Positions 28,083-37,153 are shown, counted from the first letter of the stretch. The stretch is 64,000 nucleotides of DNA from Aliamphritea hakodatensis (GCF_024347195.1 NZ_AP025281.1:4154001-4218000); one strand, 5' to 3'. Notes: generated by a model not told the origin, from the sequence alone. Numbers and translations: made by a program.

Positions 28083-28454
28083 TCAAACTTCAACAATATC
28101 TGATCTGGTACTGTCGATGAATGCCAGCACATCATTGCGTTCTGCTGCAGGTAAACTGAAAAAGTCGAGCGTCTCATTCAGATGTCCCTGAAAAGCATTC
28201 CAGTCCTGCTCACTGATGTGCATACCTTCATGAGACACCTTCATGTCCCGCCCGGTATACAAAACGGGGCCTCCGGCCGCGCTGCACAAATAATCAATTA
28301 GCAATTGCTTTTCACGGTTGATACCGTCAATACCGCGGTTTTGCCAGAAACGCCCCAGCAAGGCATCTTCCTGCAAGCGAGGTAGCAGATTATTTACAAC
28401 AGCACTGATGGCATCATAGCCACCTAAACGTTCATACAAAGCCTTTTCACTCAT
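28083..28454 (-). CDS. group I truncated haemoglobin
   Basis: 123 residues, the normal length for a 2/2 globin. The N terminus LYERLGGYDAISAVV and the motif GGPVLYTGRDMKVSH are typical; His75 is the expected proximal haem ligand. It is a soluble haem protein; relatives bind O2 or NO and give NO dioxygenase or peroxidase-type protection. It is encoded 189 bp downstream of a GAF/winged-helix regulator on the same strand, which may control it. Confidence 0.93.
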   Translation of the reverse strand: MSEKALYERLGGYDAISAVVNNLLPRLQEDALLGRFWQNRGIDGINREKQLLIDYLCSAAGGPVLYTGRDMKVSHEGMHISEQDWNAFQGHLNETLDFFSLPAAERNDVLAFIDSTRSDIVEV

Positions 28455-28643
28455 GTTTTCACCTTCAGAATTTTTGATCAGCTAAACAGGCTCGCAAGCC
28501 AGCTTACTGCCAGTTTCAGCGGCATTTACGCTCAGAAAAATCCTAACAGTGTGATCACTCAATGTTGTGAGAACAGCGTGATATTTGCGTGAAAAAAGCG
28601 TGACTAGCCGCCACTGAAAAGAGCAAACCAGGCCTTTGAAAAG

Positions 28644-29585
28644 CTATTCAACCAATAGCAGGCACCCAACCCCGGCAATTGTTTTAATATTCAGCCCGGG
28701 CACTTTTTGCCGCACCCGGCGCAACAATGAACGCAAAGATGATTCATCAACAATTACGGTCGGCCAGATCTGTTGTTCAAGTTCAGGATAAGGCACCACA
28801 TGACCAGGTTGGGACGCCAGGAGATGAAACAGTAAAGCCTCCTTCCGGCTAAGATGCACCTGTTGCTCCTGAAACAGTAACGTGCGGTTTTCCAGACAGT
28901 AACGATACCCGTCCCCCGGCACAAGAATACCGGCAGACAGAGTGGTGACCGTATCGTCAGTCATCTGACGTTTGTTCATGACTGATGCCAGCCGCCTTTT
29001 GTAAGAAGCCAGCTCATCTTCAACCTGACGGCGTCTGACATTATTCCGGTATGCCCGGATCAGATTGCTGCAGGTTGAAATAAAAGGTGCCAGATAATCA
29101 ATCAGGGCTTCATCATAGCCACCATTGCGATTAGCAATCCCCACCACGCCCTGCAACTGCGAACCATTACACATCGGCAACCCCAGAAAACTGTTCAGCG
29201 GAGGATGTCCTTTAGGTAAACCTCCTCTACGCGGATCATTGGCCGGATCATTAGAAATAACCGGCCGGGATGTTTTAAGCACAGCCCCATAAAGAGAATC
29301 CAGTTTGGCAAAGACCATACCTTGCTCTGCAGTAACTTCGTAAAGTCGCAGTGTTTCCTTATTCCAGCCGATGTTGGTTGTGGCATAACTCTGAATATAG
29401 GGCAGGCCTTCCGATGAGTAAAAAGTCTCTCCGATAAACCCGTACTCACTGCCCGTCAGATTCAGAAGATCATCAAGTAAGCCATTAAACAGAACATAGG
29501 GATTCGATTCAGTAATATACCGGGATAAGGTCTGACTGATCGTTTCTAACAACTCAACACTGCCTTCATACTGCTTATCAGTCAT
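28644..29585 (-). CDS. GAF-domain one-component regulator with C-terminal OmpR-type winged helix
   Basis: 313 residues from the ATG at 29585 (AAGG upstream; a TTG directly before it is also in frame). Residues ~12-180 form a GAF domain (YGFIGETFY..., LPMCNGSQLQGVVGIANR). A short helical linker follows (about 185-210). Residues ~220-313 form a winged helix of the Trans_reg_C type (SRKEALLFHLLASQPGHVV, then SLLRRVRQKVPG and GVGCLLLVE). There is no receiver domain, so a ligand or redox signal in the GAF domain would directly govern DNA binding. The combination is uncommon. Target genes are unknown; the truncated haemoglobin downstream is a natural candidate. Confidence 0.82.
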   Translation of the reverse strand: MTDKQYEGSVELLETISQTLSRYITESNPYVLFNGLLDDLLNLTGSEYGFIGETFYSSEGLPYIQSYATTNIGWNKETLRLYEVTAEQGMVFAKLDSLYGAVLKTSRPVISNDPANDPRRGGLPKGHPPLNSFLGLPMCNGSQLQGVVGIANRNGGYDEALIDYLAPFISTCSNLIRAYRNNVRRRQVEDELASYKRRLASVMNKRQMTDDTVTTLSAGILVPGDGYRYCLENRTLLFQEQQVHLSRKEALLFHLLASQPGHVVPYPELEQQIWPTVIVDESSLRSLLRRVRQKVPGLNIKTIAGVGCLLLVE

Positions 29586-29953
29586 CAATACAAACCTTCA
29601 TATCTGAATAACACATCGCTCCGGCAAAACCATATGACGCCGGGCAACACCACAACGCAAACCACTTTTCTACGGCTATCATGCGCTCAGTAAAACACTG
29701 TGTTTAAGATTCGTGAATGAGTAATATCAAGCCTGGCCCGTTACAAAATCCGGTTTATTATCCGGTAACACCACACTCTGAAGGCTATCCGGATAAACTT
29801 CACGTACATTTCACTTCCCCTGCTCCCGCTGTTTATCCCCTCCCCCTGTCTGCTTAAGCATTTTCTGCATTTCGGTGAAGCACGCAGATAATACCTTTAC
29901 ATAAGGATTACCTTGTCTTTAAAGTAACCGTTTTTAACCGGAATCCTGAACCT
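29586..29953. other. 368-bp divergent intergenic region
   Basis: Separates the GAF/winged-helix gene (minus) from the FKBP gene (plus) and should hold both promoters. I see no strong repeat, RNA element or small gene in it. Confidence 0.5.
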
Positions 29954-30430
29954 ATGACTGAAATAATCCTGATCGCTGTCGTCGTGTGCATTGGCTGGCT
30001 GCTGATAAGATCAAAAAAGCAAAGCAAACAGTTAGCAGAAACAAACCGTTCTGCAGGTTCTGAGTTTCTAACGGTGAATGCCGAAAAGCCGGAAGTAACG
30101 ACGACCGCCAGCGGCCTGCAATATGAGATTCTGCAAACCGGCAGCGGTTCAGAACATCCGCAGGCGTCAGATAAAGTGAAGGTTCACTATCACGGCACCC
30201 TCATTGACGGCCGGGTATTCGACAGCTCAGTTGACCGTGGCGAACCTATCAGCTTTGGCCTTAATCAGGTCATTAAAGGCTGGACTGAAGGTGTTCAGCT
30301 GATGGTTGTCGGGGAAAAACGGCGTTTGTTTATTCCGGCCGATCTGGCCTACGGCAATGGCTCAGCGGGCATTATTACACCCGGGTCTACTCTGATTTTT
30401 GAGGTTGAGTTACTGGCCATCAATCCCTAA
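29954..30430 (+). CDS. membrane-anchored FKBP-type peptidyl-prolyl isomerase
   Basis: 158 residues. An N-terminal hydrophobic helix (about 4-19) and a basic stop (RSKKQSK) anchor it. The FKBP domain runs about 50-156, with VKVHYHGTLIDGRVFDSS, VIKGWTEGVQLM, IPADLAYG and the closing TLIFEVELL, as in FkpA/FklB domains. It should catalyse cis-trans isomerisation of prolyl bonds. The orientation of the domain (periplasm or cytoplasm) is not fixed by the sequence; the positive charges after the helix favour a cytoplasmic domain. Confidence 0.93.
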   Translation: MTEIILIAVVVCIGWLLIRSKKQSKQLAETNRSAGSEFLTVNAEKPEVTTTASGLQYEILQTGSGSEHPQASDKVKVHYHGTLIDGRVFDSSVDRGEPISFGLNQVIKGWTEGVQLMVVGEKRRLFIPADLAYGNGSAGIITPGSTLIFEVELLAINP

Positions 30431-30556
30431 TGTCTCACATAACCTGAATAAACCTGTTGCCGCCGTTAAAACCTGACCGGTATATCCGGTCTGGCGATTG
30501 GTAGTTCAGGCTTTCAGAAGACAAGCAGCAACCTGAACAGCCACCCGGATACCCGA

Positions 30557-31459
30557 ATGGATTCACTGCAACAGACGGTTGAAAATCACTACCCTCACAT
30601 CTATACCGTATCTGTGTATCAGTCCGGTGAGCTAATTTCTGAGTTTGCAAAGCCGGGCTACAAACATAAAGTGCGCACTGTCCGGTCGGTCACCAAGAGC
30701 ATCATTGCAACCTTGTACGGCATTGCGATTCAGCAGGGCTATCTGAAAAACCTTGATACGCCGGTCATGTCGTATTTTCCCGATTACCGGTCCGGTAAGC
30801 TGGATGCCAGTACACACAGGATTACCTTCCGGCATTTACTGACCATGACCTCCGGACTGGACAGCTCAGACCGGCAACCCAAAGGGTATTTCAGAAGTAA
30901 GAACTGGGTCAGGTTCTATCTTGAACGCCCGGTGAAATATGAACCAGGCACCCGGTTCCAGTACAGCTCTGCCGGTTCACATGTACTGTCAGCCCTGTTG
31001 TACAAACTCACCTCACTGAATGTGCACGACTTTGCCAGACGACATTTATTCATGCCGCTGGGCATTACACGCAGCCAGTGGTCGCACGATCAGCAAGGCT
31101 ATTATCATGGCGGGTTCGGACTCGACCTTTCCTCTGTCAGCTTGTCTAGAATAGGTCAGCTGTATCTGGATGGCGGTGCAGCAAATGGCAGCCAGATCAT
31201 TTCACCGGCCTTCATGTCAGAAGCCACCCAAAAACAGGTAGCCGGCGGTTTTCCTGAAAGTGACGGCTATGGCTATCACTGGTGGACAGGCGCGTTCAGC
31301 GAAGTGGACTACTTCTATGCAGCAGGCCTGGGCGGGCAGTATATTTTCATCGTCCCCGGGCTGAACCTGCTCACCGTCATTACCTCAGAATCACGGCGGC
31401 CACACCTTGAGAACAAAAAGGTTTTCACCGATCTGATTTTGCCGCGCTATACATCCTGA
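30557..31459 (+). CDS. beta-lactamase-fold serine hydrolase (class C / esterase EstB-like)
   Basis: 300 residues, no signal peptide. The nucleophile motif SVTK (Ser44, Lys47) sits at the start of a helix as in class C beta-lactamases, DD-peptidases and family VIII esterases. The second motif is YSS in RFQYSSAGSH, where the family usually has YxN. A late GYHWWTG segment and GLGGQYIF complete the fold. The substrate is unknown; esterase or peptidase activity is more likely than antibiotic resistance. Confidence 0.87.
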   Translation: MDSLQQTVENHYPHIYTVSVYQSGELISEFAKPGYKHKVRTVRSVTKSIIATLYGIAIQQGYLKNLDTPVMSYFPDYRSGKLDASTHRITFRHLLTMTSGLDSSDRQPKGYFRSKNWVRFYLERPVKYEPGTRFQYSSAGSHVLSALLYKLTSLNVHDFARRHLFMPLGITRSQWSHDQQGYYHGGFGLDLSSVSLSRIGQLYLDGGAANGSQIISPAFMSEATQKQVAGGFPESDGYGYHWWTGAFSEVDYFYAAGLGGQYIFIVPGLNLLTVITSESRRPHLENKKVFTDLILPRYTS

Positions 31460-31490
31460 ACTTTCAGCGGAACCTAACTGACCCGCACCT

Positions 31491-31820
31491 CTACCCTTCC
31501 AGATCCACCAGATTGGCGATGCCTTCCGGAAAGAGGTACACCAGCAAAATCATCATTGGCAAAACGACAAAATAAAGATTCATGGCAATGCGAAAATACC
31601 GGTGGGCATTGCGCAGCTCCATAAAGTAGTCGACCACCAGCCAGCCTTTAACCCCAACAGTCACCGCAACTGCCAGCGTAATGATGAGGCTGGGTTCCGC
31701 CGATTCGGCAATCACAGCACTGCCTAAAGTCAGCGTGATCAGCACCAGCCAGACCCAGTTCTTAATTCCATAGCCCTTAAACGCAGAGCCTTTTACCCGG
31801 TGAGAAAGCGCAGCAAACAT
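31491..31820 (-). CDS. NorF-like / cytochrome c oxidase subunit IV family membrane protein
   Basis: 109 residues from the ATG at 31820, preceded by GAGG; the upstream gene ends 5 bp before. Three transmembrane helices (about 19-38, 45-65, 80-100) and the VKGWLVVDYFMELRNAHR signature match the small subunit-IV/NorF family. It is paired with a subunit III/NorE-like gene. These partners accompany haem-copper or NO reductases, but no catalytic norCB or cox gene is in the window. Confidence 0.82.
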   Translation of the reverse strand: MFAALSHRVKGSAFKGYGIKNWVWLVLITLTLGSAVIAESAEPSLIITLAVAVTVGVKGWLVVDYFMELRNAHRYFRIAMNLYFVVLPMMILLVYLFPEGIANLVDLEG

Positions 31821-31825
31821 ATCAG

Positions 31826-32452
31826 TTACCTCAGAACATAAAGCAGCGGAAAGATAATGATCCATACCAGATCAATCATGTGCCAGTAACAGGCAATGGC
31901 TTCCAGACCTTCATGGTTGTCGGCGGAATAAGCCCCCTTCCTGAGCCTGTAAATAGCCCAGAGGATTGCACCGCCCCCCCAGCCCACATGCAGAAAGTGA
32001 TTGAAGGTCATGTAGTAATAAACGGTGAAGAACAGGTTGGTTTCAATTTCGATACCCTGTTCGATATTCCAGTAGTACTCCCAGGTTTTAACCACCAGAT
32101 AGAACACCGCACAAATGATGGTGCCCCACAGCCAGCGGATCGCCGTTGTAATCCGGTTCATGCGTACACAGGCAACCGCCTTTGCCACACAAAAACTGCT
32201 GGTTAACAGTGCCAGTGTATTCAGGGTGCCGGCCAGTGTATTGAGCTGCAAAGGCCCCTGATTAAACACTTCCTGATGAAATACCTTGGCAATGAAATAC
32301 ACCAGAAACATCAGCGCAAACTCTGTCATTTCGGCATAGATACCAACCCATACTGCCCCGTTACCCGGGATCCGGTTCGGTTTCGGCAGAAAACTGACTG
32401 GCTGATCAGCCCCGGGGATCTCTCTGTCCGTGATCACACTGCTATCGGCCAT
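31826..32452 (-). CDS. NorE-like / cytochrome c oxidase subunit III family protein
   Basis: 208 residues with five transmembrane helices. Hallmarks include GIYAEMTEFALMFLVYF, the helix with WEYYWNIEQGI, NHFLHVGWGG and the closing YWHMIDLVWIIIFPLLYVL. These match heme-copper oxidase subunit III and, by its length and its pairing with a NorF-like gene, the NorE subgroup that supports nitric oxide reductase. It heads a two-gene minus-strand operon. Calling it NorE rather than an oxidase subunit is inference. Confidence 0.85.
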   Translation of the reverse strand: MADSSVITDREIPGADQPVSFLPKPNRIPGNGAVWVGIYAEMTEFALMFLVYFIAKVFHQEVFNQGPLQLNTLAGTLNTLALLTSSFCVAKAVACVRMNRITTAIRWLWGTIICAVFYLVVKTWEYYWNIEQGIEIETNLFFTVYYYMTFNHFLHVGWGGGAILWAIYRLRKGAYSADNHEGLEAIACYWHMIDLVWIIIFPLLYVLR

Positions 32453-33053
32453 CGCGAAACGCTCCTTCTGTGCCTGACAATAAAAAGTGAAACAACAACT
32501 GCGTTCTTAAGCAGTCACCGGCTACGCTTTCCATTAATGAGGTACAGATATAAATAATTAATTAAGAATGAGCACAGAATAATCCCACTGGCAGCTGCAT
32601 CTATTGATTTCGGTTAACTTTTAGCAAAAATTTTTACACCGGCAGGAAAATTGCCTTAAGCAATGCCCGTCGCTGCCCGGGTAAATCCAAACCTTATTCA
32701 AACGAAAGGGAAGCGATAAACAGAAATATTTCAAACAAAACAAATCCTGTTCTGGCAGGCCAGATTTGCTTCAGAGGCTGAATAATCTGCCTGCAGTTCA
32801 TCTGTAACCCACTGATTTAAAAACCTTATGTTCGAAAAGTGACATACATCATTCAATTACGAACTATTCTCATTACCTATTGACATAAGGCACTAAATAC
32901 CAATAATGCCACACATTCTTATTATCATTTAGATTCAAGTACCGCCTATTTCCTTTCAATAAGAAAGGAAGCTTCCGGTAACGAACAGATTCAAGTCACC
33001 CGGTCATCTGATCAGGTGATGTACTGCAAAAACACACCCACTGGAGACCTGAA
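32453..33053. promoter_or_regulatory. 601-bp divergent region upstream of norE-like and DUF2271 genes
   Basis: No gene. The left part has no clear element. The right part contains two Fur-box-like sequences at 32861-32875 and 32914-32930, about 120-190 bp before the DUF2271 start. The stretch is A+T-rich relative to its surroundings. Confidence 0.55.
32861..32930. promoter_or_regulatory. two Fur-box-like sites
   Basis: On the minus strand 32861-32875 reads TAATGAGAATAGTTC and 32914-32930 reads AAATGATAATAAGAATG. Both resemble the core of the Fur consensus (AATGATAAT / AATGAGAAT). They precede a reductase operon of a kind tied to iron, so iron-responsive control is plausible. Two sites in 70 bp make chance less likely but do not prove binding. 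Confidence 0.5.
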
Positions 33054-33542
33054 ATGTCGCTTCCACTACCAGCTAAATTACGCGCGTCCCTGCTTGTCTT
33101 GCTATCGCTGCTGGCGTTTACAGCCCCCGCCAAGGCAGATGAAGCGGTCGTGCTGGTTCAGTTAAACGAATACAACGGTCCTGAAGCATACTTTCATCTC
33201 TACCTGGTAAACCCGGAAGGTAAATTTGACCGCACTTTATGGGTTTCCGGCCCGGATAAGATCTGGTGGCCGGACTCAAAACGCTGGTTCGGATATCACT
33301 CCCGTGCACGGGAAAATATCGACGGCATCACCGGTGCATCCACAGCAGGCGGCGCACGTTCAGTAATGCGGGTTGATATTGACCCAAGCTGGGTAGATGC
33401 CGGATATAAACTGCGTGTGGAAACCTCCGTAGAAAATGCTGATAACGTGCAAGCGGATGCTGAGATTGAACTCACCAAAGCCAGCCAGCGGGCAAAAACG
33501 CCCGGTACTGGCTACGTCCGCTACATCCGTTACAAGCTTTAA
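33054..33542 (+). CDS. exported DUF2271 protein with a flavinylation-like motif
   Basis: 162 residues. Signal peptide to about residue 28 (APAKA-DE). The mature part is a DUF2271 domain (LNEYNGPEAYFHLYLVNPEG, WWPDSKRWFGYHSR). Residues 90-96 read D-G-I-T-G-A-S, matching the D-x-x-[ST]-G-A-[TS] pattern at which ApbE attaches FMN covalently. If used, the acceptor would be Ser96. The next gene, 6 bp away, is a membrane flavoprotein reductase, so this protein could be its periplasmic electron carrier. DUF2271 proteins are usually found with PepSY membrane proteins. Confidence 0.85.
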   Translation: MSLPLPAKLRASLLVLLSLLAFTAPAKADEAVVLVQLNEYNGPEAYFHLYLVNPEGKFDRTLWVSGPDKIWWPDSKRWFGYHSRARENIDGITGASTAGGARSVMRVDIDPSWVDAGYKLRVETSVENADNVQADAEIELTKASQRAKTPGTGYVRYIRYKL

Positions 33543-33548
33543 ACCAGG

Positions 33549-35723
33549 ATGTGGCGTCAGATACACCGCTGGGCGGGAGTCATTCCTGGCCTGCTACTGA
33601 TCTTTTTAGCCGTCACCGGATCGATCCTGTCGGTTGATCCGCTGCTGAAACGGTTTGACCGCAATGTCCATAACCTGGGTGACCTGACCGTCGGGGATGT
33701 ACTGCGCCTGTCTGCAAAAAAGAATCCCTACTTTGAGATTGACCGGATCCGGATCGATTATTCCGGCCGTGTGCTCCTGCGCGGGGCCGATGCCGCCGGA
33801 TCACGCGAAGTGCCCTTCAACCCCTTTAACGGCCGTCTGGCACGTAAAGACAGGCCCGAATCTATTATGGATCTGGTTAACAGCCTGCACCGTAATCTGG
33901 CGCTGGGCCCCAATGGCCGGCCCATTACACTCATCAGTGTCATTGCTATGCTATTGCTGATGATCACCGGCCTTACGCTGTTAGCCCGACGGTTGGGAGG
34001 CTACCGCCGGATTTTTGGCAGGATTAAAGGCCGGGGGCTCGATAAATGGCACACCGTTCTGGGCCGCTTACTGATTATCCCTCTATTCGTAACAGTGCTG
34101 TCAGGTACCTGGATGTCACTGGTATCAAACGGTCTGTTGCCTTCCGGCGTGGACGATACACCGGAATATCCGGAAACCCTGACCCAGGCCGATCCGGTTC
34201 CGGCCGCCGAACTGGCTGTCTTCGATACCATTGCGCTAAGTGACCTGACCGAGCTGAGCTTCCCTATCTGGTCCGACTGGTGGGATGTCTATGTACTGCG
34301 TCAGGGAGGAACACTGACCTTCATTGACCGCCAATCCGGAGACATACTCAGCCAGGAAAGCGTACCGTTTCTAACCCGCGCGCTGGATCTCTTTACCCTG
34401 CTGCATACCGGACAGGGCGCTTCTCCCTGGGGGGCAGTTGCCGGCCTTATCTCGCTGTCAGTGCCGTTCTTTGCGGTCACAGGGCTGATCGTCTGGTTAC
34501 GCCGGCGCCACCCTAAGCCCCGCGGTATGGTGTCACTTGCAAGCGCCGACATCGTCATACTGGTTGGCTCTGAAACCGGCACCACCTGGGGGTTCGCCGT
34601 CTACCTGGCACAACAACTTCGTGATGCAGGTAAAACCGTGCACCTCAGCGGGATGAATAAAACCTGCTATATACGCGAAGACGCGACCTTACTGCTTCTG
34701 GCAGCCACGTACGGTGATGGCACGCCACCGTCAGGGGCTGCACAGTTCCTCGAACGCTTACCCGGCTATCAGGGTGGTCAGCACTTTGCCGTGCTGGGCT
34801 TCGGCGATAAAGCCTTCCCGGCATACTGCGCATTTGCCATCAACTGCCAGAATGCACTCATGGCCTCCGGCCGCACCAGCCTGTTGCCCATGGGGGACAT
34901 TAACCGCCGTTCCGCACAGGCTTTCACTGCCTGGGGACACACACTGGCTGCCGCACTGGAGCTTAGCAGCCTGACTCTTGATTACACGCCACCCCGCCCG
35001 AAAACCCGACCACTGGAACTGGCTGAACGGGAAGACTTCACCGGTTATGACGGCACCGCCTCAGCGATCCTGCGGTTCCGTGCGCCAAAGAAACGTCGTC
35101 TGCCCGGTTTCAGTGCCGGAGATCTTTTGGGCATAGTCCCCCCGCAGGACCCGGTGGCGCGGCTGTATTCCCTCGCCTCATCAAAAGGTGAAGACATGGT
35201 TGAGCTGTGCGTTGCCAGCGTCAAAGGCGGAATTTGCTCGAACTACCTGCTGGGGCTTAAACCCGGTCAGCACATCGACGCCTATGTGGAACATAATCCT
35301 GACTTCCGCCCCGCCCGCCGTGCCCCCACCATCATGATCGGTGCTGGTACCGGGATTGCACCTTTTGCCGGCATGATTCGCAATAACCGGAAACAGCCCA
35401 TGGAACTGTTCTTCGGCCTGCGTCATCCCGACAACGACTTTTATTACCGCAATGCCATTCAGGAATGGCAGAGCGACGGACGTCTGAGCGGATTCCACCC
35501 GGCATTCTCACGGCACGATGATCAGGCCTATGTTCAGGACAGGCTGCGCAGTGCCAGCGACATCGTGGCACAACATTTACATCAGGGTGCGACAATCATG
35601 GTCTGCGGATCTTCCCGCATGGCGCAGGCTGTCGCACATGAAATTGACATTATCTCCGCCAGCACAGGACTCAGCCTTGCTGAATTACGTCTGTGCGGCC
35701 GTTACCTTGAAGACATCTACTGA
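33549..35723 (+). CDS. PepSY-TM / flavodoxin / FNR fusion reductase
   Basis: 724 residues. The N-terminal ~345 residues are a PepSY membrane domain with four helices (about 10-30, 122-143, 168-190, 300-325). Conserved His residues (IHRWAG, LHRNLALG, WHTVLGR, LLHTGQG) are possible haem ligands. Residues ~350-480 are a flavodoxin domain (VGSETGTTWGFA, AATYGDGTPP). Residues ~490-724 are a ferredoxin-NADP reductase module with the FAD motif RLYSLAS, the NADPH motif GAGTGIAPF and VCGSSRMAQAV. The order predicts electron flow NADPH, FAD, FMN, then across the membrane, for ferric reduction or feeding the adjacent DUF2271 protein. Confidence 0.93.
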   Translation: MWRQIHRWAGVIPGLLLIFLAVTGSILSVDPLLKRFDRNVHNLGDLTVGDVLRLSAKKNPYFEIDRIRIDYSGRVLLRGADAAGSREVPFNPFNGRLARKDRPESIMDLVNSLHRNLALGPNGRPITLISVIAMLLLMITGLTLLARRLGGYRRIFGRIKGRGLDKWHTVLGRLLIIPLFVTVLSGTWMSLVSNGLLPSGVDDTPEYPETLTQADPVPAAELAVFDTIALSDLTELSFPIWSDWWDVYVLRQGGTLTFIDRQSGDILSQESVPFLTRALDLFTLLHTGQGASPWGAVAGLISLSVPFFAVTGLIVWLRRRHPKPRGMVSLASADIVILVGSETGTTWGFAVYLAQQLRDAGKTVHLSGMNKTCYIREDATLLLLAATYGDGTPPSGAAQFLERLPGYQGGQHFAVLGFGDKAFPAYCAFAINCQNALMASGRTSLLPMGDINRRSAQAFTAWGHTLAAALELSSLTLDYTPPRPKTRPLELAEREDFTGYDGTASAILRFRAPKKRRLPGFSAGDLLGIVPPQDPVARLYSLASSKGEDMVELCVASVKGGICSNYLLGLKPGQHIDAYVEHNPDFRPARRAPTIMIGAGTGIAPFAGMIRNNRKQPMELFFGLRHPDNDFYYRNAIQEWQSDGRLSGFHPAFSRHDDQAYVQDRLRSASDIVAQHLHQGATIMVCGSSRMAQAVAHEIDIISASTGLSLAELRLCGRYLEDIY

Positions 35724-35737
35724 CAGAGGACCCTGCA

Positions 35738-37108
35738 ATGAAACTCGGAACCTTGATTTCCACCATCGCGGTTACCGCACTGCTCGCCACCAGCGCGCAT
35801 GCTAAAAACCCTTTCCTGACTAAAAAGTTCTGGAAAGACGCCACTGTCGAGGACGTACAGGCCAGAATGGACGAAGGCTACAGCCTGCTCGAAAAACAGA
35901 AAATCGGCCGCCAGGCCCTGCATTACGCTTTGCGTGGCAGTGCGTCTCCGGAAGTCATGCGCTGGTTGCTGGAACAGGGCGTCCCCTACCGGCCTGAAGG
36001 GGGTAAAGGTGTGTACGCTGAACTTTATGCTGCCCGCTACGGTGATCTGGAGCTGATTAAGCTGTTCGCCGAATTCGGCGCCGACTATAAAGTTGAAGAC
36101 TATATGGGTGAAACCCCGCAATACTGGCTGTCAAAAAACAAAAAATTCCGCCCGGGCATCGTCGAATATTTTGAAGAAATCGGTCTGGATTTCGACCAGC
36201 AAAGCCGGTTAGGTATCACGCCGCTGGGCGCCTTCGCCTACAATAAGCGGGCCATGAAAATGTTTGAACTGCTTGAAGATAAAGGCTACGACCCCGGCTA
36301 TATCGACGGTGAAGGCCGCGACCTCTTCATGCGGGCACTGACCAAGAACGACAATGTCGAAATGCTGGAAAAATTCTACGACATGAGCGAAGAACCGGAA
36401 GTGGCTGACAACTACGGATATTCCGGGGTGCTGCTGACCGTGGCCGATGAAGCAACCTCTGAAGAACGCCTGACGTTTCTTGAAGACAAAGGCTTCGACC
36501 TGCACATCACCAATGACCGTGGACAGACCGCGCTGCACATGCTGATGGCTAACCGTGAAGAAGAAGCCGAAGGCTATGATGCGCTGATGGCCCGTGACTT
36601 TGATGTGAATGCAAAAGACAATGCCGGCAATACACCACTGCTGCTGGCACTGGCATTTAAAGAACCAGCCGTTATCGAAACCCTGCTTGATGCCGGTGCA
36701 GATCCACTGGCTGCCAATGAAAAAGGCATCACACCGCTACTGGCAGCCCTGCTGCGGGGCGAAGATTTTGCGCCGGTCATTGATCGCCTGATTGCAGCCA
36801 ATGCAAACCTGAACGACAAAGATGCTAAAGGCGGTACCGCCCTGACCTATGCGGTCAAAGGTGGGCAGTCAACCGAACTGCTGAAGAAGATCGTGGCTGC
36901 CGGTGTCGATCTGGACGCAAAAGACGGCGAAGAAACCACCGCTCTGATGTATGCAGCCCTGCTGGGTAAAGACGCATCAACCATGGAGTTCCTGCTTGAA
37001 GCAGGTGCCGACAAATCAGTCACTGATGTATTCGACGATACGGCCATGCTGATGGCGCAGGAAAATGCGGCACTTAAAGACAGCCCGGTTCTCGCCAAAT
37101 TACACTAA
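35738..37108 (+). CDS. exported ankyrin-repeat protein
   Basis: 456 residues. Signal peptide MKLGTLISTIAV..., cleavage near SAHA-KN. At least ten ankyrin-like repeats follow, clearest in the C-terminal half (AKDNAGNTPLLLALAFKEP, DAGADPLAANEKGITPLLAAL, DAKGGTALTYAVKGG, EAGADKSVTD). It starts 14 bp after the reductase gene and ends with a hairpin terminator, so it closes the DUF2271-reductase operon. Periplasmic ankyrin proteins next to redox genes (as AnkB beside catalase) are thought to be scaffolds; here the role is unknown. Confidence 0.9.
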   Translation: MKLGTLISTIAVTALLATSAHAKNPFLTKKFWKDATVEDVQARMDEGYSLLEKQKIGRQALHYALRGSASPEVMRWLLEQGVPYRPEGGKGVYAELYAARYGDLELIKLFAEFGADYKVEDYMGETPQYWLSKNKKFRPGIVEYFEEIGLDFDQQSRLGITPLGAFAYNKRAMKMFELLEDKGYDPGYIDGEGRDLFMRALTKNDNVEMLEKFYDMSEEPEVADNYGYSGVLLTVADEATSEERLTFLEDKGFDLHITNDRGQTALHMLMANREEEAEGYDALMARDFDVNAKDNAGNTPLLLALAFKEPAVIETLLDAGADPLAANEKGITPLLAALLRGEDFAPVIDRLIAANANLNDKDAKGGTALTYAVKGGQSTELLKKIVAAGVDLDAKDGEETTALMYAALLGKDASTMEFLLEAGADKSVTDVFDDTAMLMAQENAALKDSPVLAKLH

Positions 37109-37127
37109 AGCCTGAACCGGAACCCGG

Positions 37128-37153
37128 CCGGAGCGTTTACACAAAGGCTCCGG
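37128..37153 (+). terminator. hairpin after the DUF2271-reductase-ankyrin operon
   Basis: CCGGAGC and GCTCCGG form a perfect 7-bp stem around a 12-base loop, followed by TTGTT. The T-run is weak but the position directly after the ankyrin stop fits. Confidence 0.5.

Noticed and set aside
27914..28177. An 87-codon minus-strand frame next to the truncated haemoglobin gene
   Set aside because: It overlaps the globin gene in another frame and has no family or start-site support.
30557..31459. Antibiotic-resistance beta-lactamase
   Set aside because: The SxxK motif is present, but there is no signal peptide and the YxN motif is altered to YSS; the wider serine hydrolase/esterase family is the safer call.
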